64,000 nt of DNA, taken from Enterobacter asburiae (GTDB lineage: Bacteria; Pseudomonadota; Gammaproteobacteria; Enterobacterales; Enterobacteriaceae). This document shows, one piece after another, positions 49,543 to 58,660 of the stretch. Below the pieces are notes generated by a model that did not search any database, was not told where the DNA came from, and saw only the letters and a program-made list of their open reading frames with translations. Where the stretch lies: NCBI RefSeq assembly GCF_024599655.1, contig NZ_CP102247.1, positions 1,798,001-1,862,000 on the forward strand, given 5' to 3'. The position numbers were made by a program, and so were the translations under genes. Within the stretch, counting starts at the first letter, position 1. Each line of letters starts with the position of its first letter.

Positions 49543-51284
49543 TACGCCTTCTCCTTGTAAAACGGGTTGCTAAAGTCGAAATAGATCACCGCCGGATCGG
49601 CGATGGTGTTTTCATTGCGATCGTGCAGGTAGCAGAAGAAGTTGCCTTTGCAGTTCCAGGTCGGGCTGTCGAGCACGTAGTCGAGGCAGCGGGTCTGCTT
49701 TGCCGTACGGCGCAGTTCCGCCAGCGCGTCGCGCACCCGGGACATCAGGCTTTCCTCGCTGTCGAAACCTGCGGCGGCGAGGGCGGCGGTGACGGCAAGG
49801 GTAGAGTTCAGCAGCAGATAATAAGGGAAGTAGCGCAGCAGCTGGCTCTCACCGAAGCGGTTTTCCACCTCCGTTTCGCCCGCCTCTTTCAGCCACGCGT
49901 CGGCTCCTTCGGTCCACGCGCTGCCCTGGCAGTCGCGGTAGATCAGCCCGACGGGGAAATCCTGCTGCATCTCAACGAGGATATTTTGCTGGTGCGCCAG
50001 CAGGACCAGACCGTAGTCCGCCTCGGCGCTGAACAGCGGAAGTAATACGCGGTCGCAATAGGCGTCCAGCCAGCAGCGGGCGGCCTGGGCGAGCGGTAAT
50101 TCCAGACGCTGACTCAGACGGCGCACCGCGGAGGCCAGCAGGCTATCACCGCCGTCCGGCGCGGCCTGGGTCAGGCTCACCAGCACGTTGGTTTGTGTTT
50201 CAGGGGTATCGAACAGCAGGTTGACGCGCAGGGCCATCAGGCTCTCTTCCTGAATAGTGCCGTTTTCGTCACGCAGCCCCGCCCAGCCGTCTTCCTGCAT
50301 CACGCGCATGGTTGGGTAGCGAGCCTGCAAATCTTGCCAGCGTTCCGTTTTCGCCAGGCGCGCCAGGCGCATTCCGCGCTTAACCTCTTTGACCGACAGC
50401 GTGCGCACGGAGTTGGTCAGGCGCACGCTGAGGGAGAACTTAATCATGTCGCCGTTGGTTTCGCTGTACAGCGAGCGGGACGAGCTGGTGGGCAGCCACT
50501 GCGCGCCCGCTTCCCCCAGGTCCTGCAATGAACCGTTTTCCGCCAGACGCAGGCACCACTCCTGCTCCAGCAGATAGTCGGCCTGCCACGGATGCATCGG
50601 CAGCAGCCAGCGGGTGTCGGTGAAATGGCCGAGCAGCTCAGGCGCGCTCTGGGCCGCGAAGCGCAGCAGACGCTCGCGCAGCGAGACGTTCAGGCTGTCG
50701 CCAGCAACGAGCGTGCTCTCAACGGCAAACCAGCGCAGCGGGAAGCGGGAGGCGAAATCGGGCAGATAGCGACGCGCCTCGGTTTCGTTGAAGGGCTCGT
50801 GCGACTTCGGTGCAGGGTGAAACGCGTGGCCGACCAGCAGCGCCTGTTCCGCCTCGGCAAACGTCAGCGGCTTATCGCGCAGGTTTGCCCAGCTGTGGCG
50901 CAGATCGATCGCCTGCCAGGTGTGCGCATGGCTTTCGAGAACGCGCTGCTTAAAACGCGCCAGCGTATCGGCATCAAGCGAGCCTTTTACTGACGGTTTT
51001 TCAAGAATTAAATCAACCAGTTGATCAAATGTGACGGCGTCACCGTCATCACTGTTGCTTTGAATAAGCGTTGCCGGGAAACGGTACTGATGATGCTGGG
51101 TAGGAGAGAAATAGCGTACCGGAACCCGAAGAGCCTGGGTTTGTGACAGCGGAATATGAATGTCCGGTAACGCATCCGCAGCGGTAGCAGGGAGATAGCG
51201 CCAGTCCTTCGTTTCGCGCAACAGGGCGTTTAAAAAACACTGGGCTGCAACGTCTGTACCGGCAGAGCGGGGCAGAGCACGCAT
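49542..51284 (-). CDS. iucA: N2-citryl-N6-acetyl-N6-hydroxylysine synthase (NIS synthetase)
   Basis: A 580-residue siderophore synthetase that couples citrate to the first hydroxamate lysine. Motifs include GHAFHPAPKSHEPF (NIS N-terminal), WLLPMHPWQADYLLEQ, TSSSRSLYSE, and VLLAHQQNILVEMQQDFPVGLIYRDCQGS. It is the first gene of the operon, with a GAGGT site. Directly upstream, about 23 bases before the ATG, lies a Fur-box-like sequence. Confidence 0.94.
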   Translation of the reverse strand: MRALPRSAGTDVAAQCFLNALLRETKDWRYLPATAADALPDIHIPLSQTQALRVPVRYFSPTQHHQYRFPATLIQSNSDDGDAVTFDQLVDLILEKPSVKGSLDADTLARFKQRVLESHAHTWQAIDLRHSWANLRDKPLTFAEAEQALLVGHAFHPAPKSHEPFNETEARRYLPDFASRFPLRWFAVESTLVAGDSLNVSLRERLLRFAAQSAPELLGHFTDTRWLLPMHPWQADYLLEQEWCLRLAENGSLQDLGEAGAQWLPTSSSRSLYSETNGDMIKFSLSVRLTNSVRTLSVKEVKRGMRLARLAKTERWQDLQARYPTMRVMQEDGWAGLRDENGTIQEESLMALRVNLLFDTPETQTNVLVSLTQAAPDGGDSLLASAVRRLSQRLELPLAQAARCWLDAYCDRVLLPLFSAEADYGLVLLAHQQNILVEMQQDFPVGLIYRDCQGSAWTEGADAWLKEAGETEVENRFGESQLLRYFPYYLLLNSTLAVTAALAAAGFDSEESLMSRVRDALAELRRTAKQTRCLDYVLDSPTWNCKGNFFCYLHDRNENTIADPAVIYFDFSNPFYKEKA

Positions 51285-51306
51285 AGATGTACCTCATTCC
51301 ATGATT

Positions 51307-51335
51307 GATAATAATTCTCGTTATGATATTCATTC
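51307..51335. promoter_or_regulatory. Fur-box-like region between iucA and shiF
   Basis: GATAATAATTCTCGTTATG at 51307-51325 matches the 19-base Fur consensus at about 14 positions. A second, overlapping A/T-rich candidate (TTATGATATTCATTCTG) follows. Its place between divergent aerobactin genes fits iron-repressed control of both. Confidence 0.7.
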
Positions 51336-51422
51336 TGTTTACAGTCGCAACCATTTTTGCAATATTTGTTTTCATAAACTTCATAATTTCCACACATTTA
51401 TTGACACTATGTTCACATTCTC

Positions 51423-52634
51423 ATGCACACTGACTCTGAAATATTAACCGAAAACGTCACCTCAAAAGCCAACTGGCCCCTGGCGCTATGTGCGGGTTTA
51501 TTAGGTATCGGGCAAAACGGCCTGCTGGTGATGCTCCCGCAGCTGGTGACCCTGACCGGGCTGTCGCTCTCGGTCTGGGCCGGTCTGCTGATGTTCGGAT
51601 CCATGCTCTTTTTACCGGCATCGCCATGGTGGGGACGCCAGAGCGAGCGGCGAGGGTGTAAGGCCGTGATGGTGGCCTCGCTGAGCGGCTATCTGGCCAG
51701 TTTCGTCGTCATGGCACTGGTGGTCTGGGCGATGGCGGCCGGAAGGCTGGATACTTACTGGGGACTGGCGGGGCTGATCCTGTCGCGCCTGCTCTACGGA
51801 CTGACGGTCTCAGGGCTGGTGCCTGCGGCCCAGACGTGGGCTATTCAGCGTGCGGGGCTGGAGAAGAGAATGGCGGCGCTGGCGACGATAAGCTCCGGCC
51901 TCAGCTGCGGACGGCTGCTCGGCCCGCCGCTGGCGGCGCTGATGCTCAGCGTCAGCCCGGTGGCGCCGCTCTGGCTGATGGCGATCGCGCCGTTAATCGC
52001 CCTGCTGCTGGTGCTTCGCGAAGTCGCGGACCCGCCGCTGCCGCCGGTGGCGCACCAGGCGACCCGCCTGCAGGCCTCCATGCTGCCGTTCCTGCTGCTG
52101 GCGCTGTTGCTGGCGGCGCTGGTCAGCCTGATGCAGCTTGGGCTGTCACCGCATCTTAGCCCCCTGCTGGAGGGCAATGCCCGGGACATCAGCCATCATG
52201 TTGCGCTTCTGCTGAGCCTGGCCGCCCTGGCCACGCTCGCGGCACAGTTTCTGGTGGTCCGTCCGCAGCATTTCACCCCGGTGACGTTACTCTGCATCGC
52301 GGCGGTGTTAATGGTGGCCGGGCTTGGGCTGATGACCGTCGCGGGTTTAACGCTGTTCTACGTGGGGATTGTTATCACGTCACTCGGGGCGGCGATGGCC
52401 ACGCCGGGCTACCAGCTGCTGCTGAACGACAGGCTGACCACCGGGAAAGGGGCGGGCGTCATCGCCACCAGCCACACGTTAGGTTACGGCGTCAGCGCGC
52501 TGCTGGTGCCCGTGGTGACGCGTTTTTACGGCGAGCAGTCTTTAACGGTGGCTGCATGGGGAATGGCATTGCTGTTTTTAGCGTTGAGTATAGGGGTACG
52601 GTCAACCGAGCGTACCCCTGCTGAAAAACCTTAA
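51423..52634 (+). CDS. shiF: MFS transporter ShiF, associated with aerobactin
   Basis: A 403-residue 12-helix MFS protein divergent from iucA, the position held by shiF in other aerobactin loci. The first helices read GLLGIGQNGLLVMLPQLV, and the motif A loop WWGRQSERRGCKAVM and RLLYGLTVSG are present. ShiF is thought to export aerobactin, though its role is less certain than that of the other genes. Its 3' end overlaps convergent mtfA by four bases. Confidence 0.85.
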   Translation: MHTDSEILTENVTSKANWPLALCAGLLGIGQNGLLVMLPQLVTLTGLSLSVWAGLLMFGSMLFLPASPWWGRQSERRGCKAVMVASLSGYLASFVVMALVVWAMAAGRLDTYWGLAGLILSRLLYGLTVSGLVPAAQTWAIQRAGLEKRMAALATISSGLSCGRLLGPPLAALMLSVSPVAPLWLMAIAPLIALLLVLREVADPPLPPVAHQATRLQASMLPFLLLALLLAALVSLMQLGLSPHLSPLLEGNARDISHHVALLLSLAALATLAAQFLVVRPQHFTPVTLLCIAAVLMVAGLGLMTVAGLTLFYVGIVITSLGAAMATPGYQLLLNDRLTTGKGAGVIATSHTLGYGVSALLVPVVTRFYGEQSLTVAAWGMALLFLALSIGVRSTERTPAEKP

Positions 52635-53428
52635 TGGATCTGGCGGGAGGAATGGCCGCCAGACTCCTCATTTTGCCGCAGACGCTGCAGGGGATCCTGC
52701 TGATAAAACTGGCAAAAACGCTGCCACAGCGCCGGGAAGCGGGGCGCGAAGAGCTCGGGGGCGCTGAAGAAATACTCCGAGAGCACAGCAAAGCATTCGG
52801 CAGGGTCGGTTGCCGCATAGGCATCAATGCTGGCGGCGCTTTCACCCACCAGATCTATCTCATCCTGGATGTTATCCATTGCGGCATGCAGGTCGTGCTC
52901 CCATCCTGCCACTTCACGAAGCGGGATCAGCGGCACGCCGCTGGCGCGATCGCCGTTGCGGGTATCAAGCTTATGCGCCACTTCATGAATAATCAGGTTA
53001 AAGCCAGAGGCGTCGAACGAGTCCTGAATGTCGAGCCAGTTCAGGATAATCGGCCCCTGCTGCCAGCTTTGTCCGGACTGCACCACGCGCTGGTTATGCA
53101 CCAGCCCGATATCGTCCTGCCATTCGTCATCCACCACGAACGGCGCGGGATAGATTAGCACTTCGTGGAAACCGTCCAGCCACTCAATGCCGAGCTCAAG
53201 CACCGGCAGACAGAATAGCAGGGCGATGCGCGCGTTTTTCAGGGGATCGAGTTCGAAACCCTGCAGTGGAACCAGGCGTTTTTGCTGTAAAAAACGATCC
53301 GCCAGTTGAACCAGTTTCGCTTGTTCATCCGGCTTAAGATTAGTCAGAACAGGGATCGTCAGCGCGTCATCCCATGGCAGCGCCATATCCCGGCCAGCCT
53401 CATTCGTTTTCCAGGGCCACTTTATCAT
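52631..53428 (-). CDS. mtfA: zinc metallopeptidase MtfA, Mlc titration factor
   Basis: A 265-residue cytoplasmic protein like E. coli MtfA (YeeI). The zinc motif is IIHEVAHKLDTRNGD (HExxH with a downstream Asp-rich part), and ECFAVLSEYFF supplies the Glu-Glu region. It binds and inactivates the glucose repressor Mlc and so affects ptsG. In E. coli mtfA is next to asnT. Here the aerobactin locus separates it from the second tRNA-Asn, so the locus sits within this spot. Confidence 0.93.
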   Translation of the reverse strand: MIKWPWKTNEAGRDMALPWDDALTIPVLTNLKPDEQAKLVQLADRFLQQKRLVPLQGFELDPLKNARIALLFCLPVLELGIEWLDGFHEVLIYPAPFVVDDEWQDDIGLVHNQRVVQSGQSWQQGPIILNWLDIQDSFDASGFNLIIHEVAHKLDTRNGDRASGVPLIPLREVAGWEHDLHAAMDNIQDEIDLVGESAASIDAYAATDPAECFAVLSEYFFSAPELFAPRFPALWQRFCQFYQQDPLQRLRQNEESGGHSSRQIH

Positions 53429-53642
53429 CGCTTTGCTCGCAAACTCGTCACTTGAACAAAAATGGGAAAGTCAGGTTCGGTTAAGATGCCAGAAAATCGC
53501 TCGCTGCGACAATTCCAGCCTGAATAAACTATCATTCGTACGTAGCGGTGGGTAGCGGTTTGCGGGCATCACCTTCATTTTGTGAAGTCTGTCGTAGCCT
53601 TAACCCACAGGTTCAGTGAAGAAATCAGTACGGTATTGAAAA

Positions 53643-53789
53643 ATGAGCGATTTCAAAGGTAACAAGCAGGACCTGCCCAGCCGAGCGTGCGCGCACTGCC
53701 AGCGGCCTATGACGTGGCGCAAGAAATGGGCGAAATGCTGGGATGAGGTCAAATACTGTTCCGAGCGCTGTCGCAGGAGCCACCGTTGA
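53643..53789 (+). CDS. DUF2256 zinc-binding small protein
   Basis: A 48-residue frame starting MSDFKGNKQDLPSRACAHC. Four Cys in two pairs (CAHC, CSERC) form a likely zinc knuckle, with WRKKWAKCWDEVKYC between. This is the DUF2256 pattern. The stop TGA overlaps the TTG start of the photolyase gene (TTGA), so the two are coupled. Function unknown; the pair is seen repeatedly in proteobacteria. Confidence 0.85.
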   Translation: MSDFKGNKQDLPSRACAHCQRPMTWRKKWAKCWDEVKYCSERCRRSHR

Positions 53790-55315
53790 CCGAACTGCGC
53801 CTGCTCCTGGGCGATCAGCTTAATCCGCACCATAGCTGGTTTGATGCCTGCAATCCGAATGTCATTTACGTGATGCTGGAGCTGCGGGCGGAAACCGCGT
53901 ACGTGCTTCATCACGCCCAGAAAGTGATTGCCATCTTCGCGGCCATGCGCGCGTTTGCCTCTGCGTTAAAGGAAAAGGGGCATCGGGTGAGGTACGTCCG
54001 GCTCTCTGACAGCTCAAACCGCGGCGCGCTGGAAGACAATCTCAACGCGCTTGTCGCGCATTACGGCGCGGACAGGGTGCTGTGGCAGGAGCCCGACGAA
54101 TGGCGTCTTGATGCGCAGCTGCAGGCGTGGGCGAAAACGGCGTCCGTCGTAACGGCCTGCATCAGCAGCGAGCATTTCTTCACCACCCGTGAACAGGTGA
54201 GCGCGTTTTTTGCAACGCGTAAGAGCTGGCGAATGGAGTACTTTTACCGGGAAATGCGTTGTCAGCACGGCATACTGTTGACCTCAGAAGGCGAGCCGGA
54301 AGGAGGAAAATGGAATTTTGATGCTGAAAACCGCAGGCGCTGGTCAGGCGAGCCGCCCGCCCCGGAGGACTCGCGTCCGCGCCACGATAATTCAGCCTTA
54401 TGGGCGGAGATCCAACGCTGCGGCGTAAATACCTTCGGCGAACCGCAGGCCGGGAATTTTCGCTGGCCGCTCAACCGTTCGGAAGCCAAAGCCGGGCTGG
54501 ATGAATTTATCACTCACGTGCTCCCGCAGTTTGGCGCCTGGCAGGATGCGATGCACGCGGAGGAGCCTTTTCTTTTCCACTCGTTAATTTCATTCGCGCT
54601 GAACACCAAAATGCTTAATCCGCGTGAAGTGGTGGCTGCCGCCCAGCAGGCATGGCGTTCGGGCCATGCGCCGCTGCCTGCCGTTGAAGGGTTTATCCGC
54701 CAAATTCTCGGCTGGCGGGAGTACGTGCGTGGGATTTACTGGTCGCAGATGCCGGGCTACCGGGAGCTGAATGCCTTAGACCAGCACGCCCCGCTGCCTG
54801 ACTGGTTCTGGACGGGCAAGACGCAGATGCGCTGCCTGGCGCATGCCGTTGGACAGTCGCTCACCGAGGCTTACGCCCACCATATCCAGCGCCTGATGGT
54901 CATCGGGAATTTTAGCCTGCTCAGCGGCCTGTCGCCGCAGGCGGTTCATGAATGGTATCTGGGGGTCTACATTGATGCCTTTGAATGGGTGGAGCTGCCC
55001 AATACCCTCGGCATGAGCCAGTTTGGCGATGGCGGGTTACTGGCCAGCAAGCCCTACGTCTCGAGCGCGTCATATATTCATAAGATGAGCAATTACTGTC
55101 AGGGGTGCCGGTATCAATACAACCAGCGTACCGGAGAGCTGGCGTGTCCCTTCAATGCCCTTTACTGGGATTTTTTTGCGCGCAATCAGGCGCGTCTGGG
55201 TAACAATCCCCGCCTGGGCATCGTCTTTAAACAGCTTGCAGACATGAAGGAAGAGGAGCGGCAGGCCCTTGCCGATCGCGCCGGGTATGTTCGCCTGCAT
55301 CTCAACGACCTCTGA
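53786..55315 (+). CDS. iron-sulfur cryptochrome/(6-4) photolyase family protein (FeS-BCP)
   Basis: A 509-residue FAD photolyase-like protein of the FeS-BCP group, exemplified by Agrobacterium PhrB, which repairs (6-4) photoproducts. It begins TELRLLLGDQLNPHHSWF, has RQILGWREYVRGIYW and the four cluster Cys: one in MRCLAHAVGQ and three in NYCQGCRYQYN...ELACPFN (C-x2-C-x12-C). The flavin region includes FDAFEWVELPNTLGMSQFGDGG. The start codon is TTG with AGGAG seven bases away. It is coupled to DUF2256. Confidence 0.9.
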   Translation: MTELRLLLGDQLNPHHSWFDACNPNVIYVMLELRAETAYVLHHAQKVIAIFAAMRAFASALKEKGHRVRYVRLSDSSNRGALEDNLNALVAHYGADRVLWQEPDEWRLDAQLQAWAKTASVVTACISSEHFFTTREQVSAFFATRKSWRMEYFYREMRCQHGILLTSEGEPEGGKWNFDAENRRRWSGEPPAPEDSRPRHDNSALWAEIQRCGVNTFGEPQAGNFRWPLNRSEAKAGLDEFITHVLPQFGAWQDAMHAEEPFLFHSLISFALNTKMLNPREVVAAAQQAWRSGHAPLPAVEGFIRQILGWREYVRGIYWSQMPGYRELNALDQHAPLPDWFWTGKTQMRCLAHAVGQSLTEAYAHHIQRLMVIGNFSLLSGLSPQAVHEWYLGVYIDAFEWVELPNTLGMSQFGDGGLLASKPYVSSASYIHKMSNYCQGCRYQYNQRTGELACPFNALYWDFFARNQARLGNNPRLGIVFKQLADMKEEERQALADRAGYVRLHLNDL

Positions 55316-55407
55316 CGTATTTCTCCACCGCGCCGGTTGCGGTGGGTCAATAAGAGGCTATTATTTTGGACTTTGTTGCGTATTCCCTGACAGGACATCC
55401 AGACGCT

Positions 55408-56307
55408 ATGCCCGTGAATTTTGACCTTAACGATCTTTATGCTTTCAGAGCGTTAGTGGAATACGGTAACTTCCGTGTCGCTGCGGAATCTATCTGCTTA
55501 TCCCAGTCGGCGCTGAGCCGCAGGATTGAAAAGCTGGAAGCCGCGCTGGGAAACCGGCTGTTTGACCGTACCACCCGCCGCGTGGCCTTAACCTTATACG
55601 GGCAAAACTTTGCTGAACGCTCCGCGCAGCTGCTCGACAACGTTGAGTCAATGCTGGCGGATGTTGATAAAGTCAGTGAAGAGCGGACGGGGCTGATCAC
55701 TGTTGCCACGGTGCCGTCCGCCGCCTGTTACTTTATGCCTGATGTGATCCGTCGTTTTCAGTCTCGCTATCCACGGGTTCGCATTAAGCTCATTGACAGC
55801 AGCGCGGGGAACGTGATTGACGCCGTGGCCCGAAGCCAGGCGGATTTTGGCATCTCCTTTGCAGGAAACTTGCCGTCTGACATCGAATTTTTCCCGCTGG
55901 TGGAGGATATCTATGTTGCGGCGTGCCGAAAGGATCACCCGCTGGCGCAGAAGCGTCACCTGACGTGGCAGGAATTTTACCAGCAGGATTATATCTCCCT
56001 CGATAAAACCTCAGGTAACCGTAACCTGCTCGATCGGATGCTGGGGGAAATCATTCCCGAACGCCCCAGCGTCTGCGAAACGCGCCACGTTACCACGATG
56101 CTCGGCATGGTAGAGGCGGGGATCGGCATCGCTGCCGTTCCCGCCATGTCGATGCCGACGTCAGCGCACACGCTGCTGACGCATCTGCCGCTGGTGGCGC
56201 CGGAAGTGAAACGCACCGTGGGGCTTATCCGGCGCCGGGGGCGCATCCAGTCCTACATTGCGGCTGAACTGGAAAAGCAGATCACCGAGCAGTATCGACG
56301 GACGTAA
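55408..56307 (+). CDS. LysR-family transcriptional regulator, probably of citrate transport
   Basis: A 299-residue LysR protein: MPVNFDLNDLYAFRALVEYGNF, then SICLSQSALSRRIEKLEAALGN in the helix-turn-helix, and an effector domain with a PSAACYFMPDVIRRFQ segment. The upstream in-frame start at 55366 is possible, but the ATG at 55408 begins the normal sequence. It is convergent with the binding-protein/citA unit (ends overlap by 26 bases) and likely regulates it. Confidence 0.85.
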   Translation: MPVNFDLNDLYAFRALVEYGNFRVAAESICLSQSALSRRIEKLEAALGNRLFDRTTRRVALTLYGQNFAERSAQLLDNVESMLADVDKVSEERTGLITVATVPSAACYFMPDVIRRFQSRYPRVRIKLIDSSAGNVIDAVARSQADFGISFAGNLPSDIEFFPLVEDIYVAACRKDHPLAQKRHLTWQEFYQQDYISLDKTSGNRNLLDRMLGEIIPERPSVCETRHVTTMLGMVEAGIGIAAVPAMSMPTSAHTLLTHLPLVAPEVKRTVGLIRRRGRIQSYIAAELEKQITEQYRRT

Positions 56308-57070
56308 CGGGGATCATCCCCGTCTCCTGGATGACGGCCCTTGAGGGCGGTGAGGCGAGATAGGTCAGCAGCGCTTTCCCCTCCGCGGGATGTTCGGCAT
56401 GGCGGGTGACCGCACCCGCGAAGCGCGTGATGTACTGCAGATTATCCGGGATTTTCCCGATAAAGGTGACGCCCTGAACCGGCAGCAGTTCGCTGACCTG
56501 CTGGAAGCCCACGGCGTATTTTCCTTTCGCCACCTCTGAGGCGACCGGAATACGCTCAACCATTGTCGCTTTGCCCGCCACGTCCTTTTCAATCCCCAGA
56601 TTTTTGAACAACGCCTGGCTGACATACCTGCCGCTGGCGCTGTCAGAGTAGGCGATAGAGCTGGCCTGCAGCAGCGTGTTACGCAGACTCGCCTCGCTGC
56701 TGATATCAGGAACATCCGCACCTTTTTTCACCACCATGCCAACGGGAGAATCCGCGAGTTCAGTCCGCGAGCCCGGCTGGGTCTGGCTGGCTTTTTCAAG
56801 CTTCTCCAGCGCATCCCCGACCATAATCACCACGTCGGCTTTTTCGCCGCGCGCCAGTCGGTTTGGGATCGCCTGCGGCGTCGTGCCCATTGAGGGGCCG
56901 GGGATGATCACGATTTTATCCCCGGTCCGGCGTTCATATTCCGGGGCCAGCTTTTCCAGGGCGGCTTTGAAGCCGCCTGAGATCATGACCTTCACGTCCT
57001 GGGCGCAGGCATTGACGCTCATGAGGGCCAGCACCAGCGCGCTGGCGGTATAGCGATAAGTGCGTTTCAT
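56282..57070 (-). CDS. periplasmic substrate-binding protein (ModA/type 2 PBP fold)
   Basis: A 262-residue secreted protein with signal peptide (TYRYTASALVLALMSVNACA). The body shows the ModA-like fold: VKVMISGGFKAALEKLAPEYE, MGTTPQAIPNRLARGEKADVVIM, and SVGFQQVSELLPVQGV type hinge segments. It overlaps the citA stop (ATGA), so it is co-expressed with the symporter. No ABC permease genes are here; it may bind an organic acid and serve sensing or delivery to the symporter. Ligand unknown. Confidence 0.75.
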   Translation of the reverse strand: MKRTYRYTASALVLALMSVNACAQDVKVMISGGFKAALEKLAPEYERRTGDKIVIIPGPSMGTTPQAIPNRLARGEKADVVIMVGDALEKLEKASQTQPGSRTELADSPVGMVVKKGADVPDISSEASLRNTLLQASSIAYSDSASGRYVSQALFKNLGIEKDVAGKATMVERIPVASEVAKGKYAVGFQQVSELLPVQGVTFIGKIPDNLQYITRFAGAVTRHAEHPAEGKALLTYLASPPSRAVIQETGMIPVTSVDTAR

Positions 57071-58380
57071 ACTGCCCCCTGTGACTTGACGGTATTTTGC
57101 AGCGATACCGCGCGGCGGCGGTAGAGGTAGAGCGTGGCCAGCAGGGCACACACGGCAGCGAAGCTCATCCAGTAGCCAGGCGATGCTTTGTCACCGGTGT
57201 ATTCAATCAGCGCGGTGGACATTACCGGCGTAAAGCCGCCAAAGACCGCCGTTGCCAGGCTGTAAGCCAGAGAGAATCCCGCCACGCGCACTTCAGCAGG
57301 CATAATCTCCGTCAGGGCCGGGATCATCGCGCCGTTATACAGGCCGTAGAGGAAGGAGAGCCACAGCAGCACGCTCAGCATCATGGAGAAGCTGGGGGCG
57401 CTCGCCAGTAGCGTCAGGGCAGGGTAGCTGGTCGCCAGCGCCAGCAGGGCCATGGCAATCAGCACCGGCTTGCGCCCGAAGCGATCCGACAGCGCGCCGC
57501 CTACCGGCAGCCAGATGAAGTTAGAAATCGCCACCAGCAGCGTGACCAGCAGGCTGTCCGAGGCGCTGAGCATCAGCACCTTTTTGCCAAAGGTGGGGGC
57601 GTAGACGGTGATCAGGTAGAACGCGGTGGTGGTCATCGCCACCATCAGCATGCCCGCGACCACCACCTGCCAGTTGCCGAGCAGTGTTTTAAAGACCTGA
57701 CGCATCTCCAGATGATGGCGGCGCGCGCTGAACTCTTCCGTCTCCTCCAGCTTGCGGCGCAGGAAGAAGATAAACGGCACGATTAAACAGCCGAACAGGA
57801 ACGGGATGCGCCAGCCCCATTCGCGAATGGCGCTCTCCTCCATCAGGGCATTCAGGGCAAAGCCCATCGCCGCGGCGACCATAATCGCGACCTGCTGGCT
57901 GCCGGACTGCCAGCTGGTGTAAAACCCTTTGCGGCCCGGCGTGGCGATTTCAGCCAGATAGACCGAGACGCCTCCAAGCTCCGCACCGGCGGAAAAGCCC
58001 TGCAGCAGACGGCCCGTCAGCACCAGCAGCGGTGCCCACAGACCGATGCTTTGATAAGAGGGGATAAGTACAATCAGGAACGTCCCCGCCGCCATGATGG
58101 AAAGCGTGACGATCAGACCCTTTCTGCGCCCAACCTTGTCAATATACGCGCCAAGCACAATGGCCCCGATGGGCCGCATCAAAAAGCCCGCGCCGAAGAC
58201 GGCGAAGGTCATCATTAGCGACGCAAATTCACTGCTCGCCGGGAAGAACGTGTGGGCGATGTAGGTGGCATAGAAGCCAAAAAGAAAGAAATCGAACTGT
58301 TCGAGAAAGTTGCCGGACGTCACGCGAAGTATCGCGCCCGCCTTAGATCGTACGGTTGCAGGTGAGGTTGAGGAAAACAT
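57067..58380 (-). CDS. citA: citrate-proton symporter, MFS MHS family
   Basis: A 437-residue transporter very like Salmonella/Klebsiella CitA: LRVTSGNFLEQFDFFLFGFYATYIA, LMRPIGAIVLGAYIDKVGRRKGL, GRLLQGFSAGAELGGVSVYL and FYTSWQSGSQQVAIMVAA. It imports citrate, or a related tricarboxylate such as tricarballylate, with protons under aerobic conditions. A long upstream region includes an ATGCA-N5-TGCAT palindrome of LysR-box form. It is followed by the overlapping binding-protein gene. Confidence 0.85.
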   Translation of the reverse strand: MFSSTSPATVRSKAGAILRVTSGNFLEQFDFFLFGFYATYIAHTFFPASSEFASLMMTFAVFGAGFLMRPIGAIVLGAYIDKVGRRKGLIVTLSIMAAGTFLIVLIPSYQSIGLWAPLLVLTGRLLQGFSAGAELGGVSVYLAEIATPGRKGFYTSWQSGSQQVAIMVAAAMGFALNALMEESAIREWGWRIPFLFGCLIVPFIFFLRRKLEETEEFSARRHHLEMRQVFKTLLGNWQVVVAGMLMVAMTTTAFYLITVYAPTFGKKVLMLSASDSLLVTLLVAISNFIWLPVGGALSDRFGRKPVLIAMALLALATSYPALTLLASAPSFSMMLSVLLWLSFLYGLYNGAMIPALTEIMPAEVRVAGFSLAYSLATAVFGGFTPVMSTALIEYTGDKASPGYWMSFAAVCALLATLYLYRRRAVSLQNTVKSQGAV

Positions 58381-58475
58381 GGTTATCTCCAGTTTATTGT
58401 TGACGTTTTACGCGTCTGTTTCTGAAAACTGGATCAGGACGAGGAAATAGATAAGCGCAAATGCCGCATTGGCTG

Positions 58476-58490
58476 ATGCATTTTTTGCAT
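58476..58490. promoter_or_regulatory. possible LysR-type operator upstream of citA
   Basis: ATGCA and TGCAT arms around five T bases give the T-N11-A pattern of LysR operators, about 96 bases upstream of the citA start. Linking it to the LysR gene at 55408 is inference. Confidence 0.35.
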
Positions 58491-58624
58491 GAATATCATT
58501 CACCGTGTAAATACAATTAATGGCAACAATAACTTAACAAGTCGTTGTCTTTTTATTCACCAATATTCTGTAAGTCTCTGATATTGCGATTTTGTGATGT
58601 GGCGCAGAGGGGCGCTTTAGAAAG

Positions 58625-58652
58625 CGCCGGGTAACCGCTTCATTACCCGGCG
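58625..58652 (-). terminator. hairpin after the serine-hydrolase gene
   Basis: A 10-base perfect stem CGCCGGGTAA/TTACCCGGCG just past the stop on the minus strand, followed by a second small hairpin (GCGCTTT/AAAGCGC at 58612-58627). No long T-run; it may be a REP-like stabiliser or weak terminator. Confidence 0.6.
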
Positions 58653-58660
58653 GGTGCAAT

